A DNA stretch of 64,000 nucleotides, taken from Archangium primigenium (lineage in GTDB: Bacteria; Myxococcota; Myxococcia; Myxococcales; Myxococcaceae). A program made the translations under genes and the position numbers. Positions within the stretch are counted from its first letter, which is position 1. Every line of letters starts with the position of its first letter. The stretch covers positions 4,774,001 to 4,838,000 of the forward strand of contig NZ_JADWYI010000001.1 in NCBI RefSeq assembly GCF_016904885.1, in the 5' to 3' direction. Positions 35,972 through 43,879 of this stretch are shown piece after piece. Under the pieces are notes generated by a model. It did no database searches. It was not told where the DNA came from and worked only from the letters and a program-made list of their open reading frames with translations.

Positions 35972-36012
35972 AAAAAAGAAAACCCCGGAGTCACTCGAGA
36001 GTGACTCCGGGG
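35972..36012 (-). terminator. Rho-independent terminator of the tRNA gene
   Basis: On the minus strand, directly after the tRNA 3' end: a 14-bp perfect stem (36012-35999 with 35996-35983, 2-base tip TC/GA) followed by TTTTCTTTTTT (35982-35972). Textbook intrinsic terminator. Confidence 0.9.
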
Positions 36013-36014
36013 CA

Positions 36015-36088
36015 TGGCCAGGGTCGGACTTGAACCGACTACCTGCGGATTATGAGACCGCCGCTCTAACCAGGTGAGCTACCTGGCC
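36015..36088 (-). tRNA. tRNA-Met (anticodon CAU)
   Basis: 74-nt cloverleaf on the minus strand: acceptor GGCCAGG/CCTGGCC plus discriminator A, D-arm GCTC...GAGC, anticodon arm GCGGT-CTCATAA-TCCGC (anticodon CAT) with one U-U at the loop edge, T-arm GTCGG-TTCAAGT-CCGAC. CCA is not encoded. Lacks the C1-A mismatch and GGG/CCC anticodon pairs of initiator tRNA, so it is elongator Met, although Ile2 (CAU lysidine-modified) cannot be excluded by eye. Confidence 0.93.
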
Positions 36089-36200
36089 ATCAGGGTGCAA
36101 CGCACTTCCAGCGCCTTCTACCGTCCCTCCTCCGGATGCGCAACTTCGTACTGCCTGGAGAACTTCGAGGCCCCGCTGGCCGGGACGATGCGACTGTGGA

Positions 36201-36689
36201 CGCACCTACGTGGAAAAGCAGGGCGCCACCGTGTGGGTCCTCGAGAAGCAGGTCCACGGGCGGCTCTATACCACAAGGCTTTCGGCGGGCAATGAGAAGG
36301 ATGCTCTCGCCGAACAGTCCCTCTTCCGAAGGGACCCAGCCGCCTCGTGGCCCGTGCCCAGGAGGCCAAGGCCGCCGAAGAGACCACACCGGGCACGCGC
36401 CGGTCCTACTTGGACCTTCCCTCCGTGGAGAGGTTCCCCGGCTACCTGAAGAGCCAGGGCCGTAACGAGTGGCACCGACAAAAACGTCCTCCACTGCCTC
36501 GCGCAGGGAGCCGAGGTGCCCTACGGGAAGGACGCGCGGCAGCTCGGTCTCCAGGACCTCAAGCAGGCACTCACCGGCTGGCTCGACCTGGGGGCGGTAG
36601 ACGTCCCAGCCAAGCGGCATCGAATCGCGGCCCTCAAGGTGTTCTGCGCCTGCGATGGTTCTCCTGCTTGTCGCCGCTGCACTACCTGA
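36201..36689 (+). pseudogene. Frameshifted remnant of a tyrosine-type integrase
   Basis: Three pieces of one protein can be followed across two compensating frameshifts: an arm-binding start (RTYVEKQGATVWVLEKQVHG ... AGNEKDALAE then FRRDP, frame of 36201), then ARAQEAKAAEE and YLDLPSVERFPGYLKSQGR (frame of 36347), then back to the first frame from ~36471 (NVLHCLAQGAEVPYG ... QDLKQALTGWL ... AKRHRIAALKVFC) until TGA 36687-36689. This is the N-terminal and core-binding half of myxobacterial phage-type integrases. The catalytic domain (R-H-x-x-R, Tyr) is absent. The start codon is also lost. It lies 112 bp from the 5' end of tRNA-Met and borders the T6SS cassette, so it probably marks an old integration event. 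Confidence 0.75.
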
Positions 36690-36724
36690 GGGGTGGGAGA
36701 GCCACAAAACACGGGCTGGCTCAG

Positions 36725-38050
36725 CTAACCTCGAAGCCCTTCCGCGAACGGCCGGCTGAACGATGAGGTCGGCGTCGCGCGAGTCGCCTTCAGCGCGGCG
36801 GACTGGTGCGACACGAACGTACGCGTCGGTACCTGCGTCGCACCTCGGCTGCGCAATGACAACTCCAGTGCCAGTGCATGGCGGCGCCGCATGGGCGCGC
36901 TGGCGAGCGCGTTAAGCAGGGCTTGGGGGGTGAATGGCTGACCCGCGAGGTAGCGCTGCTTCGCGTCCAACCGCTGGCGCTCCTGTTTCCACCACGCCGC
37001 CACACTCTCGGGCCGAGGTTGAGGCAGTGAGTCCTCGGGCTTCGGCGTGAGGTCTTCGTCGAGATTCTCCTCCTCCAGGGAAGGAAGCGCCTCGTTTTCC
37101 TGCTCGCGCGGAGCCTCATACTCCTTTGCGATGCGCAGCCCGGTGATGGCGCTGAATGCCTCGCCCGCGAGCGCCGCGACAGGCTTGTTCCACATCAGCT
37201 TCATGCAGGCATCGGCGGCGGCCACTCGACCCGAGAAGCCAAGAGCCCACAGGGCATGTGGCCGAAGTGACTCGTCGGAGAGGAGTTCCAGCAGCCGATT
37301 CACCTCCCGCTCGTCCCCGCTCATCCCGAGGAGCAGTAGAGGCAGCCCGTCTCCGAGCTCGCGAGACTCAGCGGCGGACTGACAGGCAACCCAGCTTCCT
37401 CGCTGTCCCGACATCAACCCTGCGAGGAGGGCTGCATTCCGGAGTGCGGGATTGGCCGAGTCCAGCGCTCGTTGGAGCATGGTAGGCTCCAGCGGCAGCT
37501 GGGCGCGACTGGTGGCTCGCAGGGCGGCAGCGGCCACCTGGGGCTCCCGATGCGTGAGGAACGGCATGCACAGCGGCGCCGTGGCCAGCCGGTGCACGCC
37601 CACCGTCTCGAGCACCAAGGCCAGCAGCTCGGGAGCGGCGTCTTCCCTCTTCAGGAGATCCGGCAAGTCCGCGGGAATGCTGCGCGAGGGCACCAGCTCG
37701 AGTGCACGCTGGAGCGCGGCGAGTGCGGGAGGTTCGGCCCCGAGCAACGCGGACAGCACGGCGGCAGGTCCGGAGGGCCCCTCTGCCTGGAGCAGCGCGA
37801 GGGCAGCCGGGACGATGCGCTCGGGCTCGTCGGCAAGCGCGGGCACCAGCAGATACTTCGCCACGGGCCCACCGCCCAGCACCAGACCGTCTACATGCGC
37901 AGCCATATGCTCTTCCAGCTCCGCCACTTCCCCCAACGTGAAGTCGGGGGCGTCGAGCGCTTTCTCCCACTGACTCCAACGGAAGGCCGCCTCGTCGAGG
38001 TGCTCCTCGTAGATATCCCAGTGCAGTGACTTCCCGGTGAGCTCGGCCAT
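36725..38050 (-). CDS. TIGR02270-family T6SS-associated HEAT-repeat protein
   Basis: 441 aa. Last gene of the minus-strand T6SS cassette, starting 4 bp after the DUF6484 stop. Wording matches TIGR02270 proteins: WDIYEEHLDEAAFRWSQWE at the N-terminus, then HEAT-like helical pairs (PFLTHREPQVAAAALRA; ESLRPHALWALGFSGRVAAADACM) and a C-terminal DAKQRYLAGQPFTPQALLNAL segment with an RRRHALALELSLR helix. Family members occur beside VgrG/PAAR/DUF2169 genes and are thought to help load or fold effectors; no enzymatic motif. The fast-evolving C-terminal tail is basic. Confidence 0.8.
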   Translation of the reverse strand: MAELTGKSLHWDIYEEHLDEAAFRWSQWEKALDAPDFTLGEVAELEEHMAAHVDGLVLGGGPVAKYLLVPALADEPERIVPAALALLQAEGPSGPAAVLSALLGAEPPALAALQRALELVPSRSIPADLPDLLKREDAAPELLALVLETVGVHRLATAPLCMPFLTHREPQVAAAALRATSRAQLPLEPTMLQRALDSANPALRNAALLAGLMSGQRGSWVACQSAAESRELGDGLPLLLLGMSGDEREVNRLLELLSDESLRPHALWALGFSGRVAAADACMKLMWNKPVAALAGEAFSAITGLRIAKEYEAPREQENEALPSLEEENLDEDLTPKPEDSLPQPRPESVAAWWKQERQRLDAKQRYLAGQPFTPQALLNALASAPMRRRHALALELSLRSRGATQVPTRTFVSHQSAALKATRATPTSSFSRPFAEGLRG

Positions 38051-38054
38051 GGCC

Positions 38055-38579
38055 TCAGTTGATCTCCACCGAGCCACCCTTGATGCGGTGAGTGCCCGTG
38101 GCTCGGGACTCCAGATAGGTCCCCTTCACGATGACCTTGCCATTGCGACGCAGGGTGATGCTGGCCTCACCACACTTGAGAACGATTTCGTCCTGGCCCT
38201 CGATGACCACGCGCTTGCCGTCTACATGGGCTTCCATGGGCTGCGGGGTTGCTGCCTCGAGCGAGTTCTCCAGCAGGGCGTCCAGCAGTGGTGTGGAACT
38301 CGGCTCCTGGATGAGACCCATGATGAAGGGCAGGCCTGGATTCCCATTCTCGAAGAGGAGAACCACCTTCTGTCTCCGGGCCACGGCTTCCTGGAGCCCC
38401 CGGTCATCCAGCGCAAGTGCCAGACGCGCGGGAACGGGGCCTGAGGCATTGCCCGGGAAGTCGACGAGCGGCGCACCGGAGGCATCGAGCCCGGAAAGGT
38501 GGCCGGCGCGACTGCCCAGGATGGGTTCTTGGGCTGGAGGGCCGAGTAGGGTCGGCTTACTATCGGAATGCATGCTCAT
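38055..38579 (-). CDS. DUF6484-domain T6SS-associated protein
   Basis: 174 aa from ATG 38579 (GAGGT upstream). Residues ~25-75: GSRAGHLSGLDASGAPLVDFPGN, a small beta-barrel-like opening typical of DUF6484; residues ~75-110: RRQKVVLLFENGNPGLPFIMG; C-terminal ~110-174: beta-prism-like repeats (KRVVIEGQDEIVLKCGEASI, TLRRNGKVIVKGTYLESRAT) that resemble the gp5-like needle of VgrG. Such proteins accompany T6SS effectors and may form a tip or an adaptor. Separated from the Imm49-like gene by 165 bp, so it may have its own promoter. Confidence 0.75.
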   Translation of the reverse strand: MSMHSDSKPTLLGPPAQEPILGSRAGHLSGLDASGAPLVDFPGNASGPVPARLALALDDRGLQEAVARRQKVVLLFENGNPGLPFIMGLIQEPSSTPLLDALLENSLEAATPQPMEAHVDGKRVVIEGQDEIVLKCGEASITLRRNGKVIVKGTYLESRATGTHRIKGGSVEIN

Positions 38580-38744
38580 GTAAGGACCTCTGAATCGAGT
38601 GGCTTGGGAAGCGCGTCTTGTCACCCTCGGGTTTGAAAGAGAGTACCGCGCCGGGACCATGCGGTGCGAACTGGCTACGCGGGTGAGTCATCACCCCACG
38701 GTGTGCTTCACCCTGGACGCTCCTGCTTCGAGGCGTCCACTTGC

Positions 38745-39560
38745 CTAATCTATCGATCCAGGCGTCATCCATGCCGATGGCGGCGGAGCGGGTCGGCCGG
38801 CCGGGACTCGCGCCAGGGAGGGAAGGGTGGGATACTCGCGCCGGGTGTCCATTCCCCGCAGCTCCGCCAGCCGGAGCATCGCCAGGCCCATCATGAACAC
38901 GGCCCCCTCAGTCTTCCTTAGCTCGTCATTGGGGCCAGAATCTCGGGATAGCTTCTGGAAACTCAGCAAGCGTGCATCGACGGTGGCCTGAAGGGCCTCA
39001 TCGAAGGCGCGGGCGTGCCGGTGAAGCAGGGCACGGCAGGCATCAAGATAGGTATCAGCGCCTCCCTCCAGAACTGCCTCCCAGCGCGCCAGCAGGGCGG
39101 GCATGTCGGCCGAATCCGCTCCCCGTGCCGCCAAGAGGGCTTGGTGGAGGAAATGGTGCAGGAGGAAGTCGTCTTCGTATTCGAAGGCCGGGTCATGGCG
39201 GCTCGCTGCCAGCCGGGCAATACCCATGGCGAGGTCAGGCTGTCCAGCCGCGAGGGCGTCGATGAATGAGAACTCCTGGGTCGCGCAGAGGAAGCGAGGC
39301 TCGGCGCCATGGCCTCCCGCGACGAGTTGCAGGAAGTGGAGGCGAGCGTGCGCGGAGTGGCACAGGTGGGCGGCGAAACGGTCTGGCCTCGCGTCCACCA
39401 GCAATGCGCAGAACGCGAGCCGACGGTGGCACGTCGCGGCCACCACATAAGCCTGTCCGGAGCGCTCCAGGGCATCTTGCCGCTGGATGGCGCGCACCGA
39501 CTCTTCGAGCCCGAAAAGGGAATCGTCGCGGACGGTTTCCAATACGCTTGAGGAGGACAT
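38745..39560 (-). CDS. Putative immunity protein (Imm49-like)
   Basis: 271 aa, all helical. The N-terminal half has SGQAYVVAATCHRRLAFCAL, DRFAAHLCHSAHARLHFLQL and DALAAGQPDLAMGIARLAAS; the middle has YEDDFLLHHFLHQALL and DACRALLHRHARAFDEALQA. Acidic/helical composition and location 12 bp downstream of the Imm11-like gene, behind the AHH toxin, indicate an immunity role. Imm49 is the best match from memory of the family; the assignment is not certain. The C-terminal ~30 residues are Pro-rich. Confidence 0.6.
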   Translation of the reverse strand: MSSSSVLETVRDDSLFGLEESVRAIQRQDALERSGQAYVVAATCHRRLAFCALLVDARPDRFAAHLCHSAHARLHFLQLVAGGHGAEPRFLCATQEFSFIDALAAGQPDLAMGIARLAASRHDPAFEYEDDFLLHHFLHQALLAARGADSADMPALLARWEAVLEGGADTYLDACRALLHRHARAFDEALQATVDARLLSFQKLSRDSGPNDELRKTEGAVFMMGLAMLRLAELRGMDTRREYPTLPSLARVPAGRPAPPPSAWMTPGSID

Positions 39561-39572
39561 GCGCTCAGGGGC

Positions 39573-40160
39573 TCAGTAGATGGCGCATTCCTCGCCCATG
39601 GCGATGTACCGGATGCCCGTGAGATTCTCGGCATCGAGCAGGGCACGCAGGTCGTCACGGATGAGGATGGCCGGGGCCATGGTCTTCAGCCGGAACATCT
39701 TCGCCTCGGGAGGAATTCGGTCCTGGAGCACCTGGAGCCGGAAGAGTCCCGAGAGCAGGGTGGAGTCTGGATGCAGCTCTTCGACCTCGCTGTGCTCCTT
39801 GTCGACGCAGTCCACGTGGTCGAGCACGTTGGCGATGAAGTAGTCCTTCGCGGCGACACGGCCCTTGTGGTTGGCGATGGAGACCGGCAGGAATTCGATG
39901 CGGGCCCCGGAATGCTGGTCCAGCAGGCCCTTGAGCTTGCTGGAGATGATGGCGATGCGCTCGGTGTTGCTCACCAGGTCCGGTACAACCAGTCCCTTGT
40001 GGCCGCTGTCCATCTTCAGTACCACGTCGGACGGGTAGCGGTGTTCCATTGGCATCCCCTTGCTGATGCGCCACTTCTTGGGTTTCAGGGACTCGGGCAC
40101 CTCGTCGACCAGGCAGTGCTTCGGATCGTTGCTCGTGGAGAAGATGGAGAAGGAGGGCAT
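39573..40160 (-). CDS. Putative Imm11-family (DUF1629-like) immunity protein
   Basis: 195 aa. Features typical of Imm11: SDVVLKMDSGHKGLVVPDLV, IAIISSKLKGLLDQHSGARIEFLPV near the centre, and the C-terminal MAPAILIRDDLRALLDAENLTGI. Starts 10 bp after the AHH gene stop. In myxobacteria Imm11-type proteins are regularly encoded directly behind AHH nucleases. It should neutralise the AHH toxin in the cytoplasm. Confidence 0.75.
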   Translation of the reverse strand: MPSFSIFSTSNDPKHCLVDEVPESLKPKKWRISKGMPMEHRYPSDVVLKMDSGHKGLVVPDLVSNTERIAIISSKLKGLLDQHSGARIEFLPVSIANHKGRVAAKDYFIANVLDHVDCVDKEHSEVEELHPDSTLLSGLFRLQVLQDRIPPEAKMFRLKTMAPAILIRDDLRALLDAENLTGIRYIAMGEECAIY

Positions 40161-40170
40161 GGGGGTTCAC

Positions 40171-40959
40171 CTACCGGATGACCACTAGATTGGCCAATTC
40201 ATCGAGATCGGCTCCCGGACTCTTGATCCCTGCCTCGCGGATCTGTTTGCGGAGCCGACCCGAGAGGGCATGTAGTTGTTCCCCAAACTTGCCCAACGTC
40301 TGCTCATTGATCTGCGGATGACCGGCCTTGTCTTCGTCCGCAGCTTCGTTGAGGCAGTCCCTGATGGCGATCATTCGGTTGCGGACCTCCATACTGTAGG
40401 TGCGGTGGTAGCAAGGATGTTTGAGGAGTTGGAATAGTTTGGCATGCCGGGCGCTGGTGGGCAGGATGATGATGTTGATGCCCTTGTTGACGTTGTACTT
40501 CGCCTGCTGAAGCAGTATGCGTTTAGATAAGTCGAGCACCTTGCTCAACGCGTCATCCACAGGAATGAGGTGGTGCGCGTTGTTGCGCCATGGCCACCAT
40601 CCACTGGCGACGAAGTTGATGTGGCCATAGGGACCGTCTCCCATGTACCAAGCGTTCGCCTTCTTGCTGGGGTCTCGCCACGCCTGTTTGAAGGCGGTGG
40701 TGAAGATGTCGTCGAAGCGCCTGCGGGCGTCGCTGCCTTCCTGGTGAATGGGGAGGTTGTACCAGTTCACCTCGTCACAGTTCTTCTGGTAGTTGAAGCC
40801 GTTCTCCCTGTAGTTGTGTCCCGTGAACGCGCACTTCCACTTCTTGTTCTCCTTCTTGTATACGCACTTTGTGACGCAGCCGTTGTCCTCACCATGGACA
40901 TGGGACTCGTGCGTCGTGAGCGCTTCGAAGTGCTCGTTCTTCTTCTTTGTCTTGCTCAT
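40171..40959 (-). CDS. AHH-domain nuclease toxin (T6SS effector)
   Basis: 262 aa. Start ATG 40959 overlaps the ketosynthase-like stop by four bases (ATGA). N-terminal Lys-rich part (SKTKKKNEHFEALTTH) and a Cys cluster (C28, C32, C43) that might hold zinc. Toxin domain at ~120-190: motif A128-H129-H130 (WRNNAHHLIPVDDALSK), then a downstream LPTSARHAKLFQLLKHPCYH block with H181 and H185, as in AHH predicted HNH/EndoVII-type nucleases. No signal peptide and no Rhs/PAAR part of its own, so it must be carried by a partner, presumably the PAAR-like DUF4150 protein with DUF2169. Acts on nucleic acid in the target cell (inference from the family). Confidence 0.82.
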   Translation of the reverse strand: MSKTKKKNEHFEALTTHESHVHGEDNGCVTKCVYKKENKKWKCAFTGHNYRENGFNYQKNCDEVNWYNLPIHQEGSDARRRFDDIFTTAFKQAWRDPSKKANAWYMGDGPYGHINFVASGWWPWRNNAHHLIPVDDALSKVLDLSKRILLQQAKYNVNKGINIIILPTSARHAKLFQLLKHPCYHRTYSMEVRNRMIAIRDCLNEAADEDKAGHPQINEQTLGKFGEQLHALSGRLRKQIREAGIKSPGADLDELANLVVIR

Positions 40960-42209
40960 GATTGCCTTCCATGAGGGGCTGTGGCTCCCGCTTCGTCCTC
41001 GCGCCAAGGGATGTCCCGGATCAGGAACGCGCCTCGGGGTAGCTCGTCGTCGAGCAACGACACCAGGATGCTGGGGCTCCTGGCGTACCTCCGCATGAAG
41101 CCTCTCACGCCCATGCAGATGGCCACGGCTCCCGTGGCCGCTCCAATCTCCCCGAAGTGCTCGGGCACGTACCAACGCCGCGAAGACGCGGGGAGCCCGG
41201 CCTCCTGGAGGCGAACCAAAGTGTATCCGTACTCGCGGGACCGGAGCTCATCACCATTGAGGTTGACAATGGAAAGATCTACCTCTTCCGTCTGCCTCGC
41301 CTCCTCGGGGAAGCACGCGGTGATGGCCTTGAAGAGGGCCGCGCCCGTGAGGGGACTGCCGGAGAAACGGTGCCCAGCCTCCACTGTGGATGCGACGGGA
41401 CCGAGCAGCGCTTCGACACGGGCGCCCCGTGCGCGAGCGGAGTCCAGCCGCTCCAGGAGCACGAAGGCCGCGGCCTCACCCGGGAAGCGGCCCACGGGCC
41501 GGTTGAGCGTGCGGAGCAGGCCCATCTCGTATGCCTGGGTGAGCGTCTCCCCATCCACCCAGGAGTCGATGCCGCCGACGATGCATCGCTCGAGCGCCCG
41601 ACTTCGCAGCGCCTCCACCGCCCGGGCAAGCACCTGGGTGAAGGTAGCGGCCCCGCCGAAGGCATAGACCTGCGTTCTCGGCGCGAGTGGTAGCTGATTC
41701 AGCGCCAGCAACTCAGGGAGGAACCGGCGCATGAGCTGCTCCCGCTTCTCGTTGCGCTCGGTGTCGAACCCCCGGTGGATGCGCTCGTACTCCTCCGCTG
41801 GCAACTGGTCTAGTAGGCTTTCCTGGAGGTGGACCTCTTCCAACCAAGTGCCGGGGAGCTGAAGGTGGATGCCTGTCTGCGCGAAGGCCGGCCGCTCCAG
41901 GCCGGAATGCTCCATCAGGTCACGCAGCGCCGCGTCACCCAATCGCAGCAAACGGGCGAAACCTTCGAAGCCGAGGGTGAGCGAGGAGACCTCCTGCCCC
42001 TTCAGTGGGACGGCCTCCAACGTGTCTTCATCCGTTTCCTGGATATCGAACTCCCGCCAGCGCGTGAGTCCCGCGCGCGCGGAGGCACAACTCGAGGTTA
42101 CGTCCGAGCCAATAGCGGACACCATGCCCAGGCCGGTGATGGCGATGGTGTTTGCAGGAACGGCGGAGCCCCGGGAGCGTGTCGGGGTGCTGGAAGCGCC
42201 GGTGCTCAT
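40956..42209 (-). CDS. Catalytically dead beta-ketoacyl-synthase-fold protein in T6SS cassette
   Basis: 417 aa with thiolase/KAS fold: AITGLGMVSAIGSDV at residues 23-37 and a second half RFPGEAAAFVLLERLDSARARG (241-262). In the nucleophile turn the Cys is replaced (VYAFGGAATF, 181-190); the first catalytic His of the NAHGT motif is Asn (VNLNGDE, 315-321); and the second His of GHTxGAAG is Glu (GEIGAATG, 353-360). None of the Cys-His-His triad remains, so it cannot condense acyl groups. It is encoded between the PAAR-like gene (15 bp) and the toxin (ATGA overlap). A chaperone/adaptor role for effector loading is inferred; known T6SS clusters do carry such KAS-like genes. Confidence 0.82.
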   Translation of the reverse strand: MSTGASSTPTRSRGSAVPANTIAITGLGMVSAIGSDVTSSCASARAGLTRWREFDIQETDEDTLEAVPLKGQEVSSLTLGFEGFARLLRLGDAALRDLMEHSGLERPAFAQTGIHLQLPGTWLEEVHLQESLLDQLPAEEYERIHRGFDTERNEKREQLMRRFLPELLALNQLPLAPRTQVYAFGGAATFTQVLARAVEALRSRALERCIVGGIDSWVDGETLTQAYEMGLLRTLNRPVGRFPGEAAAFVLLERLDSARARGARVEALLGPVASTVEAGHRFSGSPLTGAALFKAITACFPEEARQTEEVDLSIVNLNGDELRSREYGYTLVRLQEAGLPASSRRWYVPEHFGEIGAATGAVAICMGVRGFMRRYARSPSILVSLLDDELPRGAFLIRDIPWREDEAGATAPHGRQS

Positions 42210-42224
42210 ATTCGTGTGGAATGG

Positions 42225-42689
42225 CTAGAGGTGCTTCTTGCACACGCCGCAGGTGGGCTCCTCGTCGCTGCCGCCGTTGGCGATGACGGGCCCCTGAATG
42301 ACGGGGAAGGGGGGCGTGTTCTTGTCGTTGTGGAGCATCAGATCCATGGCGCGCGCCACGTTCTTCCCTTCGAACTTCACGTCAAAGGAGAAGTTGACGA
42401 ACTCGGCCTTGCCCTTGGTTTTGCTGGAGGCCACGCCGCCGCCCGCAGTCCCCGCCTCGTCGCCGGTACTCGTCTTGAAGTTGGAATCCTTCACGCATAC
42501 CGGGTTGCCACCCACGGACACCTTCTTGGTTCCCTGAGCGGTGTCCGAGGACTGGGCGATATTGGGGTACGGAATGGGCACCGGCCCGGCGGGGCTCGGC
42601 GTCTTGCACACGTCCGGGAAAGCCGAGGTGACGCCGCCACTGTCCTTCGTTACCACGGACATCTTGTTCACACCGGTATTGACGGGCAT
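42225..42689 (-). CDS. PAAR-like DUF4150 protein (T6SS spike tip)
   Basis: 154 aa. ATG 42689 has GGAGGT upstream. The PAAR-like family signature CKTPSPAGPVPIPYPNIA lies at ~28-45, with KVSVGGNPVCVKDSNFKTSTGDEAGT following and KGKAEFVNFSFDVKFEGKNV near 105. The Cys-rich end (TCGVCKKHL) may bind metal. DUF4150 proteins cap the VgrG spike and carry effectors. The effector domain is not fused here but is encoded two genes downstream. Confidence 0.88.
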   Translation of the reverse strand: MPVNTGVNKMSVVTKDSGGVTSAFPDVCKTPSPAGPVPIPYPNIAQSSDTAQGTKKVSVGGNPVCVKDSNFKTSTGDEAGTAGGGVASSKTKGKAEFVNFSFDVKFEGKNVARAMDLMLHNDKNTPPFPVIQGPVIANGGSDEEPTCGVCKKHL

Positions 42690-42815
42690 CGCGTCTACCT
42701 CCAGTGAGGGCAGTCTACACTCGCAGCGCGACGAGGCGCGAACATCTGCGGCTTGGTTGTCGGAGGTGCGGTGATGTGGGTGTGAGGTTTTGGAAGCCAG
42801 GCGACCCACTGTTCT

Positions 42816-43850
42816 TCAGGCCTTCTTCGGCGGAGAGACCCCTTCGGCGGTGACCTTCAGCCCGCGCACGTCGTGCATGCCCTCGCCGAGTATCACGTGC
42901 CCGCGCCACATCAGCAGAACCTGCTCCGCGTCCGGGTCGAGGATGACGGTGTCCAGGCGCATCTCAGGCATCGAGTCCTCTCCACCGGCCAACTCCACGG
43001 TGACGACCGGGGCCGCTTGCCGGGGAAGCAGGAAGGAGAGCAGACCTTTGGGTGAGGCACCCACGATGATGACGGGCTCATCGCCCTTTAGGTAGCCGGG
43101 AGCGACGAGCCCCGGCGCGGCGGAGTTGAAGAAGCGCCGGTCGAAGTCCTTGGGCAGCAGCGGTTTGCGCGTCTTGTTCCACGCCTCATCATAGGTGCCC
43201 GCGTACTTCGCGCGTGGCTGCCAGTGCGGTGAGGTGAAGCCAAAGCCCACGGGTGTCACCTTCTGTCCGAACTCACGCAACGGCTCCGCCGGGTCCTCCA
43301 AGTTGGGCAGCTTCAGACCGTCCTCGAAGTGGCGCGGGCTGGCGCGGAAGCCCGTGCCCACAGGGTTTCGCGGCTCGAAAGCTGGCTTCGCCGCATCCGT
43401 TCGGTCCCAACCGCCAAAGGTGCGTTCCCACGTGAGGGGCAGCTTGTTGAAAGGCAGGGGCTTCGTCGCGGCGATGTGGCCCATGCTCCGGAACCACGTC
43501 CGCTCGCCCACGACATGCACGGCCTTCTTCAGCGGGCCGACCTGCAGCGCCACCAGTGACTCGGTGGCGCCCTTTTGTGGTGGGTACGCGTGGCCGATGA
43601 GCACCACGTCCGTGGCGGGCTTGATGAATGCGGTTCCCGGTTCGTACTTGTCGCTGGATTCACCTGGCTTGCCCCAGGACTCGCCGCTCCACTTCACCGG
43701 CGCCTGCTCCTCCGAGAGTTTCAGCCCGGAGTCGCCAACGGAGTAGGTGGCTTTCACCACGAGCAACAGCAGTGGACGCCCATCCTCATCGGCGAGGCCC
43801 ATCATGTCGAAAGCGAATGGCGTCTCGTTATCAAGGGTGGGATGTCCCAT
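42816..43850 (-). CDS. DUF2169-family T6SS effector chaperone/adaptor
   Basis: 344 aa. Starts MGHPTLDNETPFAF and has family wording throughout: LLLVVKATYSVG, ATDVVLIGHAYPP, VHVVGERTWFRS, PLTWERTFGGWD (~138-150), NPVGTGFR and PLLPKDFDRRFFNSAAPG. DUF2169 proteins work with DUF4150 PAAR-like proteins and their effectors. First gene of the cassette; about 126 bp separate it from the DUF4150 gene. Confidence 0.88.
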   Translation of the reverse strand: MGHPTLDNETPFAFDMMGLADEDGRPLLLLVVKATYSVGDSGLKLSEEQAPVKWSGESWGKPGESSDKYEPGTAFIKPATDVVLIGHAYPPQKGATESLVALQVGPLKKAVHVVGERTWFRSMGHIAATKPLPFNKLPLTWERTFGGWDRTDAAKPAFEPRNPVGTGFRASPRHFEDGLKLPNLEDPAEPLREFGQKVTPVGFGFTSPHWQPRAKYAGTYDEAWNKTRKPLLPKDFDRRFFNSAAPGLVAPGYLKGDEPVIIVGASPKGLLSFLLPRQAAPVVTVELAGGEDSMPEMRLDTVILDPDAEQVLLMWRGHVILGEGMHDVRGLKVTAEGVSPPKKA

Positions 43851-43879
43851 GGCATGCCCATCTCCGCTAGGGCTGAAAA

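Noticed and set aside
36090-36707. Minus-strand open frame opposite the integrase remnant
   Set aside because: The plus strand carries recognisable integrase pieces; the minus translation has no family wording.
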